Origin: Adiantum capillus-veneris
Lineage: Eukaryota; Streptophyta; Polypodiopsida; Polypodiales; Pteridaceae
Length of the DNA stretch: 64,000 nucleotides
Direction of reading: 5' to 3'
Assembly: GCA_014529385.2 (NCBI GenBank)
Contig: CM043960.1
Span: 78,770,832 to 78,834,831 of the forward strand
This document shows, piece by piece, positions 10,173 through 22,873 of this stretch. Within the stretch, counting starts at the first letter, position 1. Every line of letters starts with the position of its first letter. The position numbers were made by a program, and so were the translations under genes. Under the pieces are notes generated by a model. The model searched no databases, was not told the DNA's origin, and saw nothing but the letters and a program-made list of their open reading frames with translations.

Positions 10173-13100
10173 TTGCATTTGAGCTCAAGTATGAGAAGGC
10201 ACTGGCATAAACTAGCTAGTGTTAGAAGGGTGAAGGTAAAGACACGCGATGCATATGTAGTGCAGCTTCATAAAGTTACTGATGTTTTGCCTGTGGTTGA
10301 TGCTTGGATACATGGAAGGAGGGTGAATAAGGCGTACATGGATGGTGGAGCCCAAGTGTGCGTTATGACAGAGGAAACAATGCAGCAATTGGGATTGTAG
10401 CTCACAGGCAAATCCTTGTTTAGTGTGAAGATGGCAAATAGTAGTAGAGTGAAATGCTTGGGAGTTATTCATGACTTGGAGCTTAATGTTTTGGGTCAAA
10501 GGGCTGTCATGGACATTCATGTGATGCCTGCAAAGCTTGGGGCATATCCAATTATATTGGGTAGACCTTGGTTGATTGCTATGAGGTCACGACAGGATTG
10601 GTACAGGGGATGTATTGACCTCTTTGTGGACAGGCCTAAAGAGAAGAGGATTAGATATGATATGAAAACATGTAAGGTGCTAGAAATTGATGATGAACCA
10701 GCTATGCATCAAGATTTATCGCCATCCACTTATGACATGTGTGACAGTTCTTCTAGTGCATCCTCTACATGTACTGATGATGAGGTTTATGATCAAAGTC
10801 TTCTTGATCTTGATGTAGATCTTTGTGGGATACATGTATATGATGAAAATTGTGATAAAGGGAATGCTATGAGATCAGAAAATGACCATGGGGCTGATCA
10901 TGAGCCGAATGTACCAAAAGCTGAATTAATGGATATGCTTGCAGGTGACCTGATTAGTCGAGAGAGAGAAGCATATGATGCATTGTTTGATAAGTATCCT
11001 AAGTTGTTTGCCAAAGATTATGCTCAAATGAGGGGAACAAAGAGTGTTGTTCATGAAATAAAGCTTAAAGAAGGTGCAAAGCCTGTTGCTCAAAAGCTAA
11101 GGAGATTGGGCACCATTCAATGAAAGGTATTGGAGATAGAGGTGAGTAAGCTTTTGCAAGCTGGTTTTATCTACCTTGTGGATGATGCAGAATGGGTTTC
11201 CCCTGTGGTTATAGTTCCAAAAAAGGGAAATAAATGGAGAATATGTGTGGACTATAAGCCATTGAATGCGGCAACAAAGCGGCATCACTATCCCCTTCCC
11301 TTTCAGGATGAGATTTTGGACACTGTTGCAGGTCATGAGAGATATTCGGTATGTGATGGGTTTAGTGGGTATTTTCAAATTGGGATTGCATATGAAGATC
11401 AAAAGAAGACCAGTTTTTTGACCCCATGGGGAGTGTTTTGCTATAGGGTGATGCCCTTTGGCTTGATGAATTCTTATGCGAGCTTCCAAAGTTGGATGGA
11501 CAAAGTATTGGGGCCTTACCTTGGAAGCTTTGTAAAAGTTTTTATGGATGATTTTTGTGTTTACAGTGATAGAATGCTTCATGTGAAAAATCTTGATATG
11601 GTGTTCAAAAGGATTGATGATCATGGGGGTCAACTCAATCCTTTGAAATGTAAAATTGCAAGAGCTAGAGTGATACTTCTTGGCCATGAGGTAAGTGAGA
11701 ATGGGATAGCTCCAGATCCTGCAAAAGTGGAATGTTTGCTTATGATGGAGAGTCCTAAAAGTACAAAGGAAATGATGAGTTTTGTACAAAAGTTAAGGTA
11801 CTTGTCAAGGTCTTTTTGTATGCTTGCCGAATATGTGCACCCTTTGCAAGAAGCAACACAAAAAGACCCTTTTCTTTGGACTGAGCATGAGCAAACAGCT
11901 TTTGAAGACGTCAAGGAAAAGCTATCTACATTACCTTTGATGATGCCTCCTTGTTGGGATGAAATGTTTTACTTGAGCTTGAGCATGGGTGAGCATGCTA
12001 TTGGTGCAGTATTGATGCAAAAAGGAAAAAAGCAATCTTATATGAGGCCGGTTTACTACATAAGCAAAGTGAAGAACGGTGCACAAAAATCTTGGCATGA
12101 GATTGAGCAATTGGTTTGGGCATTGGTATATGCAAAAAAAAGGCTGAAATCTTATCTTATTTGTAAGCCTTTTGTGGTGTTAACATCATGTAGTTTATTG
12201 CCTCATGCACTAAGGTATCCTGGGGATAGTCCTAAATTGCAAAAGTGGATACTTAGCTTGCAACAATTTGACATGAGCTTTACTAAGGAGGATAGTGTGA
12301 GAGAAAATATGGCGGATATGCTCACTTTTAAAGAGATTCATGCAAGGAGTGAGTTGAAGAAGGATTTGGAAAAGAAGATAGCACCAAGTCCAACTATGCA
12401 TGCGGAGCTTCAGGATGTAGAGGGTACCTTATACTTTGATGGGGCTTTCAAAAGGAGCATTAATAAGGGCACTATTGGTTATGTATTTGTGGATAAAAAT
12501 GGCATTGAGTGCTGGTTTGGAAGCCAAGAAGTGGATGTAAAGAGTAATAATGAGGCTGAGTATACAAGCCTCTGTTTGGGCTTGGAAGAATGTGTCAAAA
12601 GACATGTAAGGAGGCTTTTAATCAAAGGTGATTCTATGTTGATTGTGCGGCAAGTTCAAGGTACCTGGAAGGTAAATCAAGAAGGCATGAAGGGCTGTTT
12701 TTTCAAAGTGAGGAAGTTGTTGAAGTCTTTTACTTCCTTTCAAATATGGCATGTACCACGAAATATGAATGTAAGGGCTCATGAGTTGGCGGAACAGGTG
12801 TTCACAAAGGATGTGCATGCGGTGATAATTAGAGAGCCAAGGTATCTTGGAAGGGAATCCCTCCATGAGGAAGAACATGTGTTTCAAACGGGTTTTGCAA
12901 GAAAGGGATTGGCTTCTCAACAAAGGCATGCAAGCACACGAAGAGCTATGAGGTATGTCTTGATTGGAGAGCAAATGTATCACAAGGGGGCTGATGGTGT
13001 CATGAGAAGAGTTCTCTACCATGATGAAATTTTTGATTGCTTAAAAGCATGTCATGAGGAAGGATGTGGAGGCCATTTTGGAGTGGAAATTACAAGAAGG

Positions 13101-14111
13101 AAAGTATTGAATGCTCAACTTATGTGGCCAAGTATGAATAGGGATGTTGTGCATTGGTGTAGAAGCTGTCACGAGTGCCAAATATATCAAAAGAGAAAGC
13201 TGATGCCCGAGCCTTTGAGACACATTGTAAGCTATGGGCCTTTTGAGAAGTGGGGTGTGGATGTAATTGGTCCTCTTCCAGGCACTAGAAATGGGAAGCA
13301 CTACATACTTAGTGCAGTGGATTATATGACAAGATGTCTAGAAGCAAAGGCTAGTAGAGGGGCTACAAGCAAAGATGTATGCAACTTTATATTTGATTGC
13401 ATATGTTGTAGACTTGGAGTGCCGTTGGAGCTTGTAAGTGATCAAGGGAAAGAGTTTAGGAATGATCTTATCACTGAATTGGTGGAGAAATTGGAGATCA
13501 AACATAGGTATGCTACTCCTTATCACCCACAATGCAATGGGTTGGTGGAGGAATTCAATGGAGTTTTACAGAAGATATTGTTCAAGCTTGTGGAAGAACA
13601 TCCAAAAGATTGGGATATGTATTTGGAGAGGGCATTGTGGGCATGTAGAGTGACTCAAAAATCATCCACGGGATTCACTCCATTTCATTTGGTGTATGGA
13701 GAAGAGTGTGTTATGCCGATTAATGTGATGCTTCCTTCATTGGAGTTCATTTTGAAGCATAGTTTGGTTGAGGAAGAGCATGTAAAAGAGAGACTGGCAT
13801 CTATGCATAGCCTCTTGTTGGATAGAGAAAGTGCCATTAGATACTATGAAGACTTGGGAAGAAGAAGGGCTGATGTATTCAATGAAAAGATAAAGGAAAA
13901 AGGGCTATGTGAAGGCATGTTGGTTATGAGGTATAATAGTTCTTTGGACAATACCTTTCAAACAAAGTTCAAGGCAAAGTGGGAAGGTCCTTTTGTGGTG
14001 GATAAGGTGTATGATAATGGAAGCTATTAGCTCAAGGACTTGGATGGAAAGAGGCATAAGGCAAGAGTCAATGGGATCCGAATCAGGCCTTATGTGACAA
14101 GAATCATGTGA
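10173..14111 (+). pseudogene. pol of element 1: protease, RT, RNase H, second RNase H, integrase
   Basis: All segments share one frame, broken only by stops at 10398-10400, 11121-11123 and 14028-14030. Order: protease with DGGAQVCVMT near 10338; RT with FMDDFCVYS near 11538; connection/RNase H (AIGAVLMQ near 12000); a second RNase H starting YFDGAF near 12432 with NNEAEY and GDS; integrase with an HHCC zinc finger (about 13050-13180) and D, D, E catalytic residues in VDVIGP, SDQGKEF and VEEFNG. The TAG at 14028 sits where element 2 has Gln (NGTYQLANLDG), and homology continues to a TGA at 14109-14111. It would have copied element RNA to DNA and integrated it. Tat-lineage assignment rests on the second RNase H. 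Confidence 0.92.
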
Positions 14112-14159
14112 TGAAGCAAGAAATGTACATGAAACACTTGAAAGTGTTCCATGCTTGTT

Positions 14160-14166
14160 GGGGGGG
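14160..14166 (+). other. Polypurine tract of element 1
   Basis: Seven G residues followed by CAATA directly before the 3' LTR start TGTGACGT at 14172. This is the expected site for priming plus-strand DNA synthesis. Confidence 0.7.
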
Positions 14167-14179
14167 CAATATGTGACGT

Positions 14180-15327
14180 TGTGAGTGGGATGAAAACACA
14201 CACAGCGCCTCTATAACGACCCGACACACACTCTTGGAATGATACACACACACACACACACACACACACTATGGGGCACCACTTGGCTTAGACAACACAC
14301 CTGGCCGAGACAGGGAACACACCTCTGGAGTGAGATGAGAGAGACTATGCACTTGCTCACTCCACACACACACACACACACCCAAAAAACTCAGCTCAAA
14401 AGAGGATAATTTCTGATGTTTAGATACAATTGAGCTTGGACCAACACCAATGGGACAAATAGTTTACACAGTATTGAGGAAATACACCAGATACAACCAC
14501 AAAGTTAAGCAGAGGCTTCACTCACCGTAGAAGATTACACAGAAAAACAACAGAAAATCTGTGAGGAATTTGGAAAAATGGATAGCGCCATTGTGTCCGG
14601 AACGCTACAAAAACCCCAGTCTACAATGTCAAAGTGCTCAAATCCGACCTCGGATGAGCAGTTTAGGGCCAAAAAATGCTCGAAAAACAGCAAAAAACAC
14701 ACTTGCAGCTGTTCCTCCTCTCTTCTCCACATTTTTTCTGGTCCTCTCTCAGTTTTTTCAGTTCCCACACTTAGCTTTATTAGTTGGGCACCCTTGGCCT
14801 TTTAGATGACCTCAAACGGACCCCAAACAGGCCAAAAACTGACCTCGCAGTGCATAGTTGTCACCTTTTTGCATCATCCGCACACCTGACACTCATTTCT
14901 TTTCAATAATGCGTCTTGCAACCATGTGAAGTGGCCCCAAAAAGTGGTCCTAATGATGAACTTTCTGCATAACTCTCACAAGAAAACACCCACGTTGTGT
15001 CCATCCTCATCCGCGTGCAAATATTGACCCCGTTCGCCCTCCTGATGCCACTAGATGCCATCTAACGCACCTGCTTACCTCATGTCGTCGGCCCGCGGAT
15101 AGCTTCCTTGAGAATTTTTACGCGCTATAAACTCCTCATTATTGTAGAAAAAACATACTGGTACTGGTGATAGTGAAAATCGATGCACTATGTACATGCT
15201 ATCGTACCTGTACACATGTGGGCCCCATGTAACCACCTGGCTCTCGAAAATGGGCAATTCTTTATTTGATGCACCATGCATGCGTATGTACATATGCGCA
15301 ATCCCTTGCTCCAAAAAACTCCTGACA
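14180..15327 (-). repeat. 3' LTR of element 2
   Basis: In plus orientation it begins TGTGAGTGGGATG and ends CTCCTGACA, giving TGTCAGG...CTCACA on the coding strand. It contains (CA)n runs near 14245-14270 and 14366-14382. Similarity to 21715-22869 is high throughout. Confidence 0.9.
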
Positions 15328-15334
15328 TAATTTG

Positions 15335-15343
15335 CCCCTCCCC
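15335..15343 (-). other. Polypurine tract of element 2
   Basis: On the minus strand, GGGGAGGGGCAAATTA lies immediately before the LTR start TGTCAGGAG. Position and composition are those of the plus-strand primer of LTR retrotransposons. Confidence 0.7.
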
Positions 15344-15355
15344 TAGCCTGCTAGA

Positions 15356-16803
15356 TCATTCATGATCAGCAGCAGCAAAGAGAGATATGAGACTCGCCGC
15401 ATCACAGGTCTCCTCATCCCTAACCAACACTGCTTTATCCACAGACAGCTCATCTTGCTCCACCATCATCAATGTAGCATGATACAATTTAAGACGCAAT
15501 CCATTTACCCTTGACTTATGTAGAACACCATCCAGGTTAGCCAGCTGATATGTGCCATTTGGAAAACAATCCACTACCTTGAAAGGGCCTTCCCACTTAA
15601 TTTGAAACTTCTTTTGGAAGGTGTTGTCCAGCTTACTGTTGTAGCGCAAAACCAAGTCATGTTTCTTGATACCCTTACTTTTGACCTTTTCTTTTATCTT
15701 TGCCAAAGCCTTATCCTGCATCTGCCCATAATGCTCCAATGCGCTCATCCTATCCAACTGGACCTCTTGTAACTGCAAGAGCCTCTCTTTGAATGCATCA
15801 CTAGGCCGCCCAAGGAACTTCTCTAACATCTTGACCGCAGGCAACTCTACCTCCACAGGCAATAGTGCTTCCTTTCCATACACCAAATGAAATGGAGTAA
15901 ACCCTGTACCTGTCTTCACCGAAGTACGGTAAGCCCATAATGCACTAGGCAATTCCAAATCCCAATTCTTTCCTTGGTGCTCTGTCACTTTAGAAAGAAT
16001 TTGTACCAACTCACCATTGAATCTTTCATTTAAGCCATTACACTGCGAGTAATAAGGAGTGGTATGCTGGTGCCTAATCTTCATCTTTGTGCATAAGAAG
16101 TCTAGTAGTTTAGCTCTAAATCTTGGACCCTTATCTGAAAGTAGCTCTAATGGCACCCCAAACTTGCAACATATTTCATTATACACAAATTTTTCCACAT
16201 CCTTTGCAGTGATCTGTTTTACTGCTATAGCCTCTGCCCATCTAGAGAGATAGTCCACTGCCGTCAAGATATAGCTTTTGCCCCTGCTTGTGATAGGTAA
16301 CGGGCCTATTGCATCAATCCCCCACTTTTCAAACACATCAAACGCCATAATGGTTTTTCGTAGCTCTGGCTTCAACACTCTCTTCCCAAATGCTTGACAC
16401 CTATTGCAAGACCTACACCAATGGTGAACATCCTTGTGCAAACTAGGCCATACATACCCCTCTGGCAATATCTTATGCAAGGTGATCTTTAGAGAAAAAT
16501 GGCCACCACATGCGCCTTCATGATTCTCTTCCAACACTCTGTAAAGCTCCTCCCGCCAAGGTACACGTCTCAACACGAGATCAATCCCTTTCATGTATAA
16601 GACATCACCAATCAATTTGTACCTGTATTCTCTTCGCACAAAGCCATACTTCTTAGACTTCTGAATCTCTTTTGGAATGATTCCTGTTAGCAAAAACTCC
16701 TTTTCTTGAGCCAAAATTTCCCGGCCATGATAAAGAGGTAAAGTGGTCCTCAACACAAATAGCTCCCCAATCATGCCTTGAGCTACTTTATGTGCCTCTC
16801 CAT
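15356..16803 (-). pseudogene. Integrase and end of second RNase H of element 2
   Basis: Continues the pol reading after a 1-base loss in an A run near 16850. After the shift the second RNase H end and the integrase are open for 472 codons from 16774 to 15356. Integrase features: zinc finger with H-H spacing in HEGACGGHF and CRSCNRC; catalytic D in IDAIGPLP, D in SDKGPRF, E in LNERFNG; and a C-terminal domain with LDNTFQKKFQIKWEGPF and NGTYQLANLDG. Length and order are normal for a Ty3/gypsy integrase. The integrase itself has no internal stop, so only the upstream shift and the gag lesions disable the polyprotein. Confidence 0.9.
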
Positions 16804-19800
16804 TTAGAACACGTTCAATGTGTCTAATGATCCATGCTTCGAACTTTTTAACAGGCCTTTAATTCTGAAGCACATTTCCTTCAATGAGGTGTTCTTGCTC
16901 TTCCACACACCCAGCACATGCTTCACCACTAACAAGGCATCACCTTTTATGCTCAACCTTCGAACCCCATGCTTCAAACAAATGTGTAATCCGGCTTCCA
17001 GAGTAGCATATTCAGCCTCATTGTTACTATGAGCATCCAATTTGAACCCTCTCTTGCATACTAGCTTCCCCTCTGGATCATAAAGTGCTATACCCCCTGA
17101 AGCTGCATCATGGCTCTTTCTGTATGAACCATCAAAGAACAACACATGTGCACTGCTGATCTGTGGCACTTCTTCAACTACCTTTCTCACCACCTCTTCC
17201 TTAACAATATGGGGATTCTCCTTGTAGGTCAACAAATCAGCTAGGGTAGCCCTTGTACTATCTTCCACTAGAAAAGAGAACTCAAACTCTTGCAGCTCAA
17301 TTACCCATTTCTTCACCACATTTGACATGTTAGTACCATTAATTAACTGTGGCAAAAAGGCATAACTCGTCAAGAAAACAAAAGGCCGTGGTAGCAAGTA
17401 ATGACGAAATCGTCGACAAGCAAATATTACACTGGCCATCACTAGCTCTACTTCCGAGAACTTTCTCTCCGCTACCAGCTTCATATGGCTTGCACAATAC
17501 ACTGGCCTCATATAATGGCTGCCCTTCCCCTTTTGCAATAGCATGGCTCCAATGGCATCATCCCCTACTGATGGATTTACATAAAACACTTTCTCCCAAC
17601 CAGGAGCCTGCATGGCTGACAACCCCCCTACCACCTCTTTCACCTCTTGAAACACTTCTTCACACTTGTCATCCCATTGCAATGGATCATGCTTTTCCAC
17701 TTGCTGTAATGGATAAAGAAGCTGCAAAGACAATGGAATAAACCGTGCCATGTACTTCACTTTGTGTATAAAAGTTGCCAATTGCTTTGTACTCGTAGGT
17801 GATGGAAGAAGAATAATAGGCTTAACCTTATCTGGATCAGCCTCAATGCCATTTTGTGACACCATATGGCCCAATAACTTCACCCTTGGCTGTGCTAGAT
17901 GACATTTCTTTGGATTTAGTTGTCCTCCATATTCATCATATCGAGCCAATACCATCTGCAGCTTCTCATGGTGTTCAGCCCTACTGCTGTAGACACAGAA
18001 GTCATCCATGAAAGCTTTAACACAACTACCAATGAATGGTTCCAACACCCAATTTGCTCTCTCTTGATAGAAGGAAGGTCCATTTGACAACCCAAATGGA
18101 AATACTGTGTAGCAATAGCAGCCCCATGGCGTAATAAAAGTGGTCTTTGTGCGGTCTTTAAGAGCAATCTTCAATTGAAAATAGCCTGAAAAACCATCAC
18201 ACACACTGTACCTCTCATAACCTGCCACTGAATCCAAGATCTGATCAATGAATGGAAGAGGATATGGGTTCTTCTTAGTGGCTGCGTTTAAGGGCTTAAA
18301 ATCTACACAAATCCTCCACTTCCCATCCTTCTTTGGACTGACTACAATTGGACTCACCCATTCTGTGGTCTCCACAGGGACTATGAACCCCGCCTTCAAC
18401 AACTTGTCCACCTCTTCTCGCAAGGCTTCCATTTGCTCTTGACCCATCCTTCTTAGCCTTTTCCGCACTGGCTTAGCACCTTCTTTCAGATCTATATGCA
18501 TCTCTTCACCCTTGAACCCTCTGATCTCTTCATATGAAGTAATGAACAAATCAGGAAAACTAGCCAGCATATGCAAATATATATCCGTCTCCATAGCTGA
18601 GAAGTCTCCACTGATCATTTGTGTCATCAATTCCTGCTTCTTTGACAACTCAACCTTGGTTTGCATCAGCCCTTCAATCACTTCATAAGGCCCTTCACTT
18701 TCATCTTCAACCTCATTCGCAAATGCAACTAAACCAAACTCCTGGATTTCTTTGTCCATCAAAAGAAATGCAACATCAGCATCCTCATCACTGCTGGTAG
18801 TGCTATCACTGTCCTCATTTGTCACCGTGGAAAAGTCTTCATCACTAGACTCATCCTCATCTTCATAAAGCTCCTCTAATCGTTTCCTTGTGTCCATATT
18901 ATAAAGCTTCTTGGTACGTGTCTTTCCATAGAGGCTAATCGTACCATGTCGCCAATCTTGAACAGCACCCACTGCACGTAACCATGGTCTGCCCAGTATA
19001 ATAGGATATGCTCCCAACCTTGCTGGCATCACATGAAAATCAACCACTGCCTTTGCATCATATGCCTCCACTTCTAAGCTCTTTACAACACCCAAGCATT
19101 TTACTTTTTGATGGTTTGCCAATCTGATCCAAAAACCTGACACCCCAGCCACTGTGAGACCCATCTTCTCAACGCATGAGTGTGTTATGACGCATATTTG
19201 GGCTCCGCCATCCACATAACCTTGTCCAAAATTTTTCCTTTTATGCCACACATCTACTATTGGACAAATGTCTGGTAGCTCATCCATTGCCAACACCTTT
19301 ACTGAACCTCTCTCTGGCTCTTTCTCCATTGGGTTAACCATCCTCTTCCACAGTCGCTTTAGCTTAGGCACCATCTCTATAAGCTGCCCAAAAGTAACAT
19401 CTGCCTTCCTGCTCATCAGATCCTCCTTCAAGTCATAGCTTAATTGCCCATCCCCTAGTGGAAAATCTGAAACATGAAACTTTCGACCAGCTCTCGTTTT
19501 CCTCTTGGCCTTGGCATCCTCACCTTCATGGCTCTTTCCTTTCTTCTTACTAGGACCTGGGGCACTTCTTCCTTCCTTATCCTCTATGGTCCTCTTCCCA
19601 ATAGGCATCACTAATGTATCCTCTAGCTTTGATGCCTTCTCCAAGGTGACTACACTTAGCACTTTTGTCTTTCCCTTTTCCTCCTGGGTCAGTCCACTGG
19701 TTCCTTCGTCTCCCTTAATTTCGATGCCATAATCATTTGACCTAGTTAGCACCTGTCTTGGCAATGGATACATGTCTCCCCCCATCCTTGGTGGTTTATC

Positions 19801-20466
19801 ACATTGTGGGCTGATGTGACCCAACTCTCCACAATTATAACATGTGGGCGTCTGCCTCCAAAACCTACCATTGCTTTGTCCAACACCATTCCTAGGCCTT
19901 TCTTCACCTCCTGGCTGATTTGTAAACCTCCCTCGACCTCGATTATTTCCCACTTGACCTAGCATGTTTAGGCTGAGATTCTTCATCAAATCTACCATTT
20001 GCCTCATGTCTTGCCTTAGCCCATCATCTTGCACTGCTGTAGTGACCACTGCTGGCATAACCTGAGTAGTAACAGGAATCACTGGTTCGTGATGAACCCC
20101 TGACATGCGACCTTGTAAAGACTCTATAGGCTGAAATTCAGACCTCATGGGCAAAGACTCCACCCCTAACTGGCTCATTTTCCTCAACTTCCACTCTTTG
20201 TTCCTTGATACCTCTAGTGCATCTTCATATGTCCTAGGCTTCTTTAGCTCCACTCTCCAAAGTATATTCTCCCAAAGACCAGCTAAGAACCTGTCCTTCT
20301 TCATCATGTCAGGCGGGGGTACCTGTGGTGCTAAGGCCTTGCACATTCTCTCCCATGCCAATGAAAACTTACGTATGTACGCATCTACTGGCTCACCTTC
20401 CTTTTGTACCAAAGCCTGTACTTCTTGCCACACTTTGTCAGGATCTTCTATCTTCACAAACTCCAT
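16804..20466 (-). pseudogene. gag-pol main ORF of element 2: capsid end, zinc knuckle, protease, RT, RNase H
   Basis: A 1220-codon open frame. Rough residue positions: capsid C-terminal part 1-100; zinc knuckle CYNCGELGHISPQC at 207-220; acidic and basic linkers; protease DGGAQICVIT at about 417; RT from about 690 with FMDDFCVYS at about 819; RNase H (DDAIGAMLLQ) near 1000; second RNase H starting LFFDGS at about 1112 with NNEAEY. The protease has Asp-Gly-Gly instead of the common Asp-Thr/Ser-Gly. The frame ends early at 16804 because one A is missing in an A run inside the second RNase H. A programmed shift there is unlikely, as it falls within a domain. Confidence 0.92.
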
Positions 20467-20695
20467 GTCGTAGATTGTCCCAACTCAACCTTACAGGTGG
20501 ATCAGCCACACGCAACTCCTCTTCAAATTCTTTAGACCAAACTCGTGCATCACTCTTCAAAGAAATTTGGAGAAGGCGTAACGTCTACGCAGGGTCATGA
20601 ATCTGGTTGCTAATGCAGGCAACCTCCATCTTTTCCAAAAAATCTTCCACATCTTCATCACTTCTTCCATGAAACTCCGGATAAGAAAAAGCCAT
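20467..20695 (-). pseudogene. gag N-terminus of element 2 (broken)
   Basis: The ATG at 20695-20693 opens a frame beginning MAFSYPEFHGRSDEDVEDFL, typical of the start of Tat-like capsid proteins. A TAG follows after HDPA, where related proteins have Gln before TLRLLQISL. Similarity then continues (SDARVWSKEF) into a frameshift near 20470, after which the main ORF starts. The capsid gene is therefore broken twice close to its start. Confidence 0.8.
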
Positions 20696-21714
20696 GGCTA
20701 CCCAAATTATGATGCTTTGAGAACCCCTTCGAACACACGTGCAAGAACCCAAAACTTTTCACTACCCAATCCCCAGAAACTTCAATAGAGCTCAGCTTTA
20801 GATAAGGACAAACACATGCACATAAAATGAGTTTTAATAGTTAATCATCGGAATGACAACAGGCAAAGGACATTCCAGGATCTCTCTCAATCTTCTTGGC
20901 CCAAACATAAAGACTATGTGCTTCTGGAAAAAGATCTTCCTGGACCATTTTGAAAAGGAGTGAACTGAGGGCCATTTTGATCATCCATTAAAGCCAACCA
21001 TGAAGCTCCCAAGAAGGCACACCTGACTTATCCTCTAATTTTTGCCCAAATTTCAGCAGCATAACAGCATAAATGGCTCAAAATACCAAAAAACTAGCCA
21101 TCATAACTTGGAAAAATTTTGGCAGAGTTTCCCCAGAAGTAGAGCAGTGTGAACCCAATATATAGACTGTCTATGTATGCATAAACTGCCAACAATAGAA
21201 CCTGAGCATCAATTAGGAATCACTAGTACATAGCCTATGGCGAGGTCACAAAAAGGGTGCTCCAGCTACCTGTATCACCGAAAGGATCTCTACATTTGAG
21301 AATCCCCCAGCTCAATAAAAACCTCACGCTATCGACCCTCACACGAAGGCTAATGCAAATCGCGTATAGTCAAGTCTCAGAAATGACTATCTTCCAGACC
21401 AAGTCTCAGAAATGGCTGGGACTGCCAATTACAACCAAGTATGGCTCCACAAATGCATACAATGGCAGTTTCCACAAGTAACGTACAATCTAGAAGACAA
21501 TGCGCTCAAATATGCGCCAAGTGATGCATACCCACAACAACTGCAAGTGACATCACTGCTAGTATATCACTGTACTCCAGCTATCTGTACCTGTGTGAAT
21601 CACTTGTACCTGTACCTGTCCTTGTAACCTGTAACCTGTAATCCCGAATCTCGAAGCTTGAAGCTCGAAGCAGAAGGTACTCGAAGAAGATCCTCAGTGG
21701 GGACGCCAAAAGAA
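20696..21714 (-). other. Untranslated leader of element 2 with primer binding site
   Basis: About 1 kb between the 5' LTR and gag, with no coding trace. On the minus strand TGGCGTCCCCACTGAGG (21708-21692) starts 6 bases after the LTR and is the probable primer binding site. The rest includes a duplicated 'caagtctcagaaatg' near 21370-21415 and 'cctgtacctgt' runs near 21590-21620. Confidence 0.65.
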
Positions 21715-21776
21715 TGTGAGCGGGATGAAAACACACACAGCCCCTCTATAACGACCCGACACACACTCTTGGAATG

Positions 21777-21810
<34 letters not shown>

Positions 21811-22869
21811 TGGGGCACCACTCGGCTTAGACAACACACCTGGCCGAGACAGGGAACACACCTCTAGAGTGAGATGAGAGAGACTATCCACTTGCCCACT
21901 CCACACACACACACACACACACACCCAAGAAACTCAGCTCAAAAGAGGATAATTTCTGATGTTTAGATACAATTGAGCTTGGACCAACACCAATGGGGCA
22001 AATAGTTTACACAGTATTGAGGAAATACACCAGATACAACCACAAAGTTAAGCAGAGGCTTCACTCACCGGAGAAGATTACACAGAAAAACAACAAAAAA
22101 TCTATGAGGAATTTGGCAAAATGGACAGCGCCATTGCGTCTGGAACGCCCAAAAACCCCAGTCTACAATGTCAAATGGCTCAAACCTGACCTCGGATGAG
22201 CAGTTTAGGGCCAAAAAATGCTCCAAAAACAGCAAAAAACACACTTGCGGCTGTTCCTCCTCTCTTCTCCACATTTTTTCTGGTCCTCTCTCAGTTTTTT
22301 CAGTTCCCACACTTAGCTTTATTAGTTGGGCACCCTTGGCCTTTTAGATGACCTCAAACGGACCCCGAACAGGCCAAAAACTGATCTCGCAGTGCATAGT
22401 TGTCACCTTTTTGCATCATCCGCACACCTGACACTCATTTCTTTTCAATAATGCGTCTCGCAACCACGTGAACTGGCCCCAAAAAGTGATCCTAATGATG
22501 ACCTTTCTGCATAACTCTCACAAGAAAACACCCACGTTGTGTCCGTCCTCATCCGCGTGCAAATATTGACCCCGTTCACCCTCCTGACGTCACTAGATGC
22601 CATCTGACGCACCTGCTTACCTCATGTCGTCGGCCCGTGGATAGCTTCCTCGAGAAGTTTTACGCGCTATAAACTCCTCATTATTGTAGAAAAAACATAC
22701 TGGTACTGGTGATAGTAAAAATCGATGGACTATGTACATGCTGTCCTACCTGTACACATATGGGCCCCACGTAACCACCTGGCTCTCGAAAATGGGCAAT
22801 TCTTTATTTGATGCACCATGCATGCGTATGTACATATGCGCAATCCCTTGGTCCAAAAAACTCCTGACA
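21715..22869 (-). repeat. 5' LTR of element 2
   Basis: 1155 bp, nearly identical to 14180-15327. The (CA)n runs near 21778-21808 and 21903-21924 are longer than in the partner LTR and account for much of the length difference. Its outer boundary, CTCCTGACA|ACCT, is the junction with the remainder of the element 1 3' LTR. Confidence 0.9.
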
Positions 22870-22873
22870 ACCT

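Larger units (their letters stand above)
14180..22869 (-). mobile_element. Tat-like Ty3/gypsy retrotransposon, element 2, nested in the 3' LTR of element 1
   Basis: 8690 bp, transcribed leftward. LTRs are 21715-22869 (5') and 14180-15327 (3'), of 1155 and 1148 bp and very similar. It interrupts the 3' LTR of element 1 after TGTGACGT: the left flank is ACGT (14176-14179) and the right flank ACCT (22870-22873). The intact 5' LTR of element 1 reads TGTGACGTGTTTTT at this place, so the target duplication is 4 bp ACGT with one later substitution. Gag-pol is more complete than in element 1. The solo LTR at 3782 belongs to the same family. The LTR sequence is unrelated to that of element 1, although the proteins are clearly related. 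Confidence 0.93.

Noticed and set aside
16840-16862. Programmed -1 frameshift between the main pol ORF and integrase of element 2
   Set aside because: The shift lies within the second RNase H and the site is not a canonical slippery heptamer; element 1 has no shift there. A lost A in an A run explains it.
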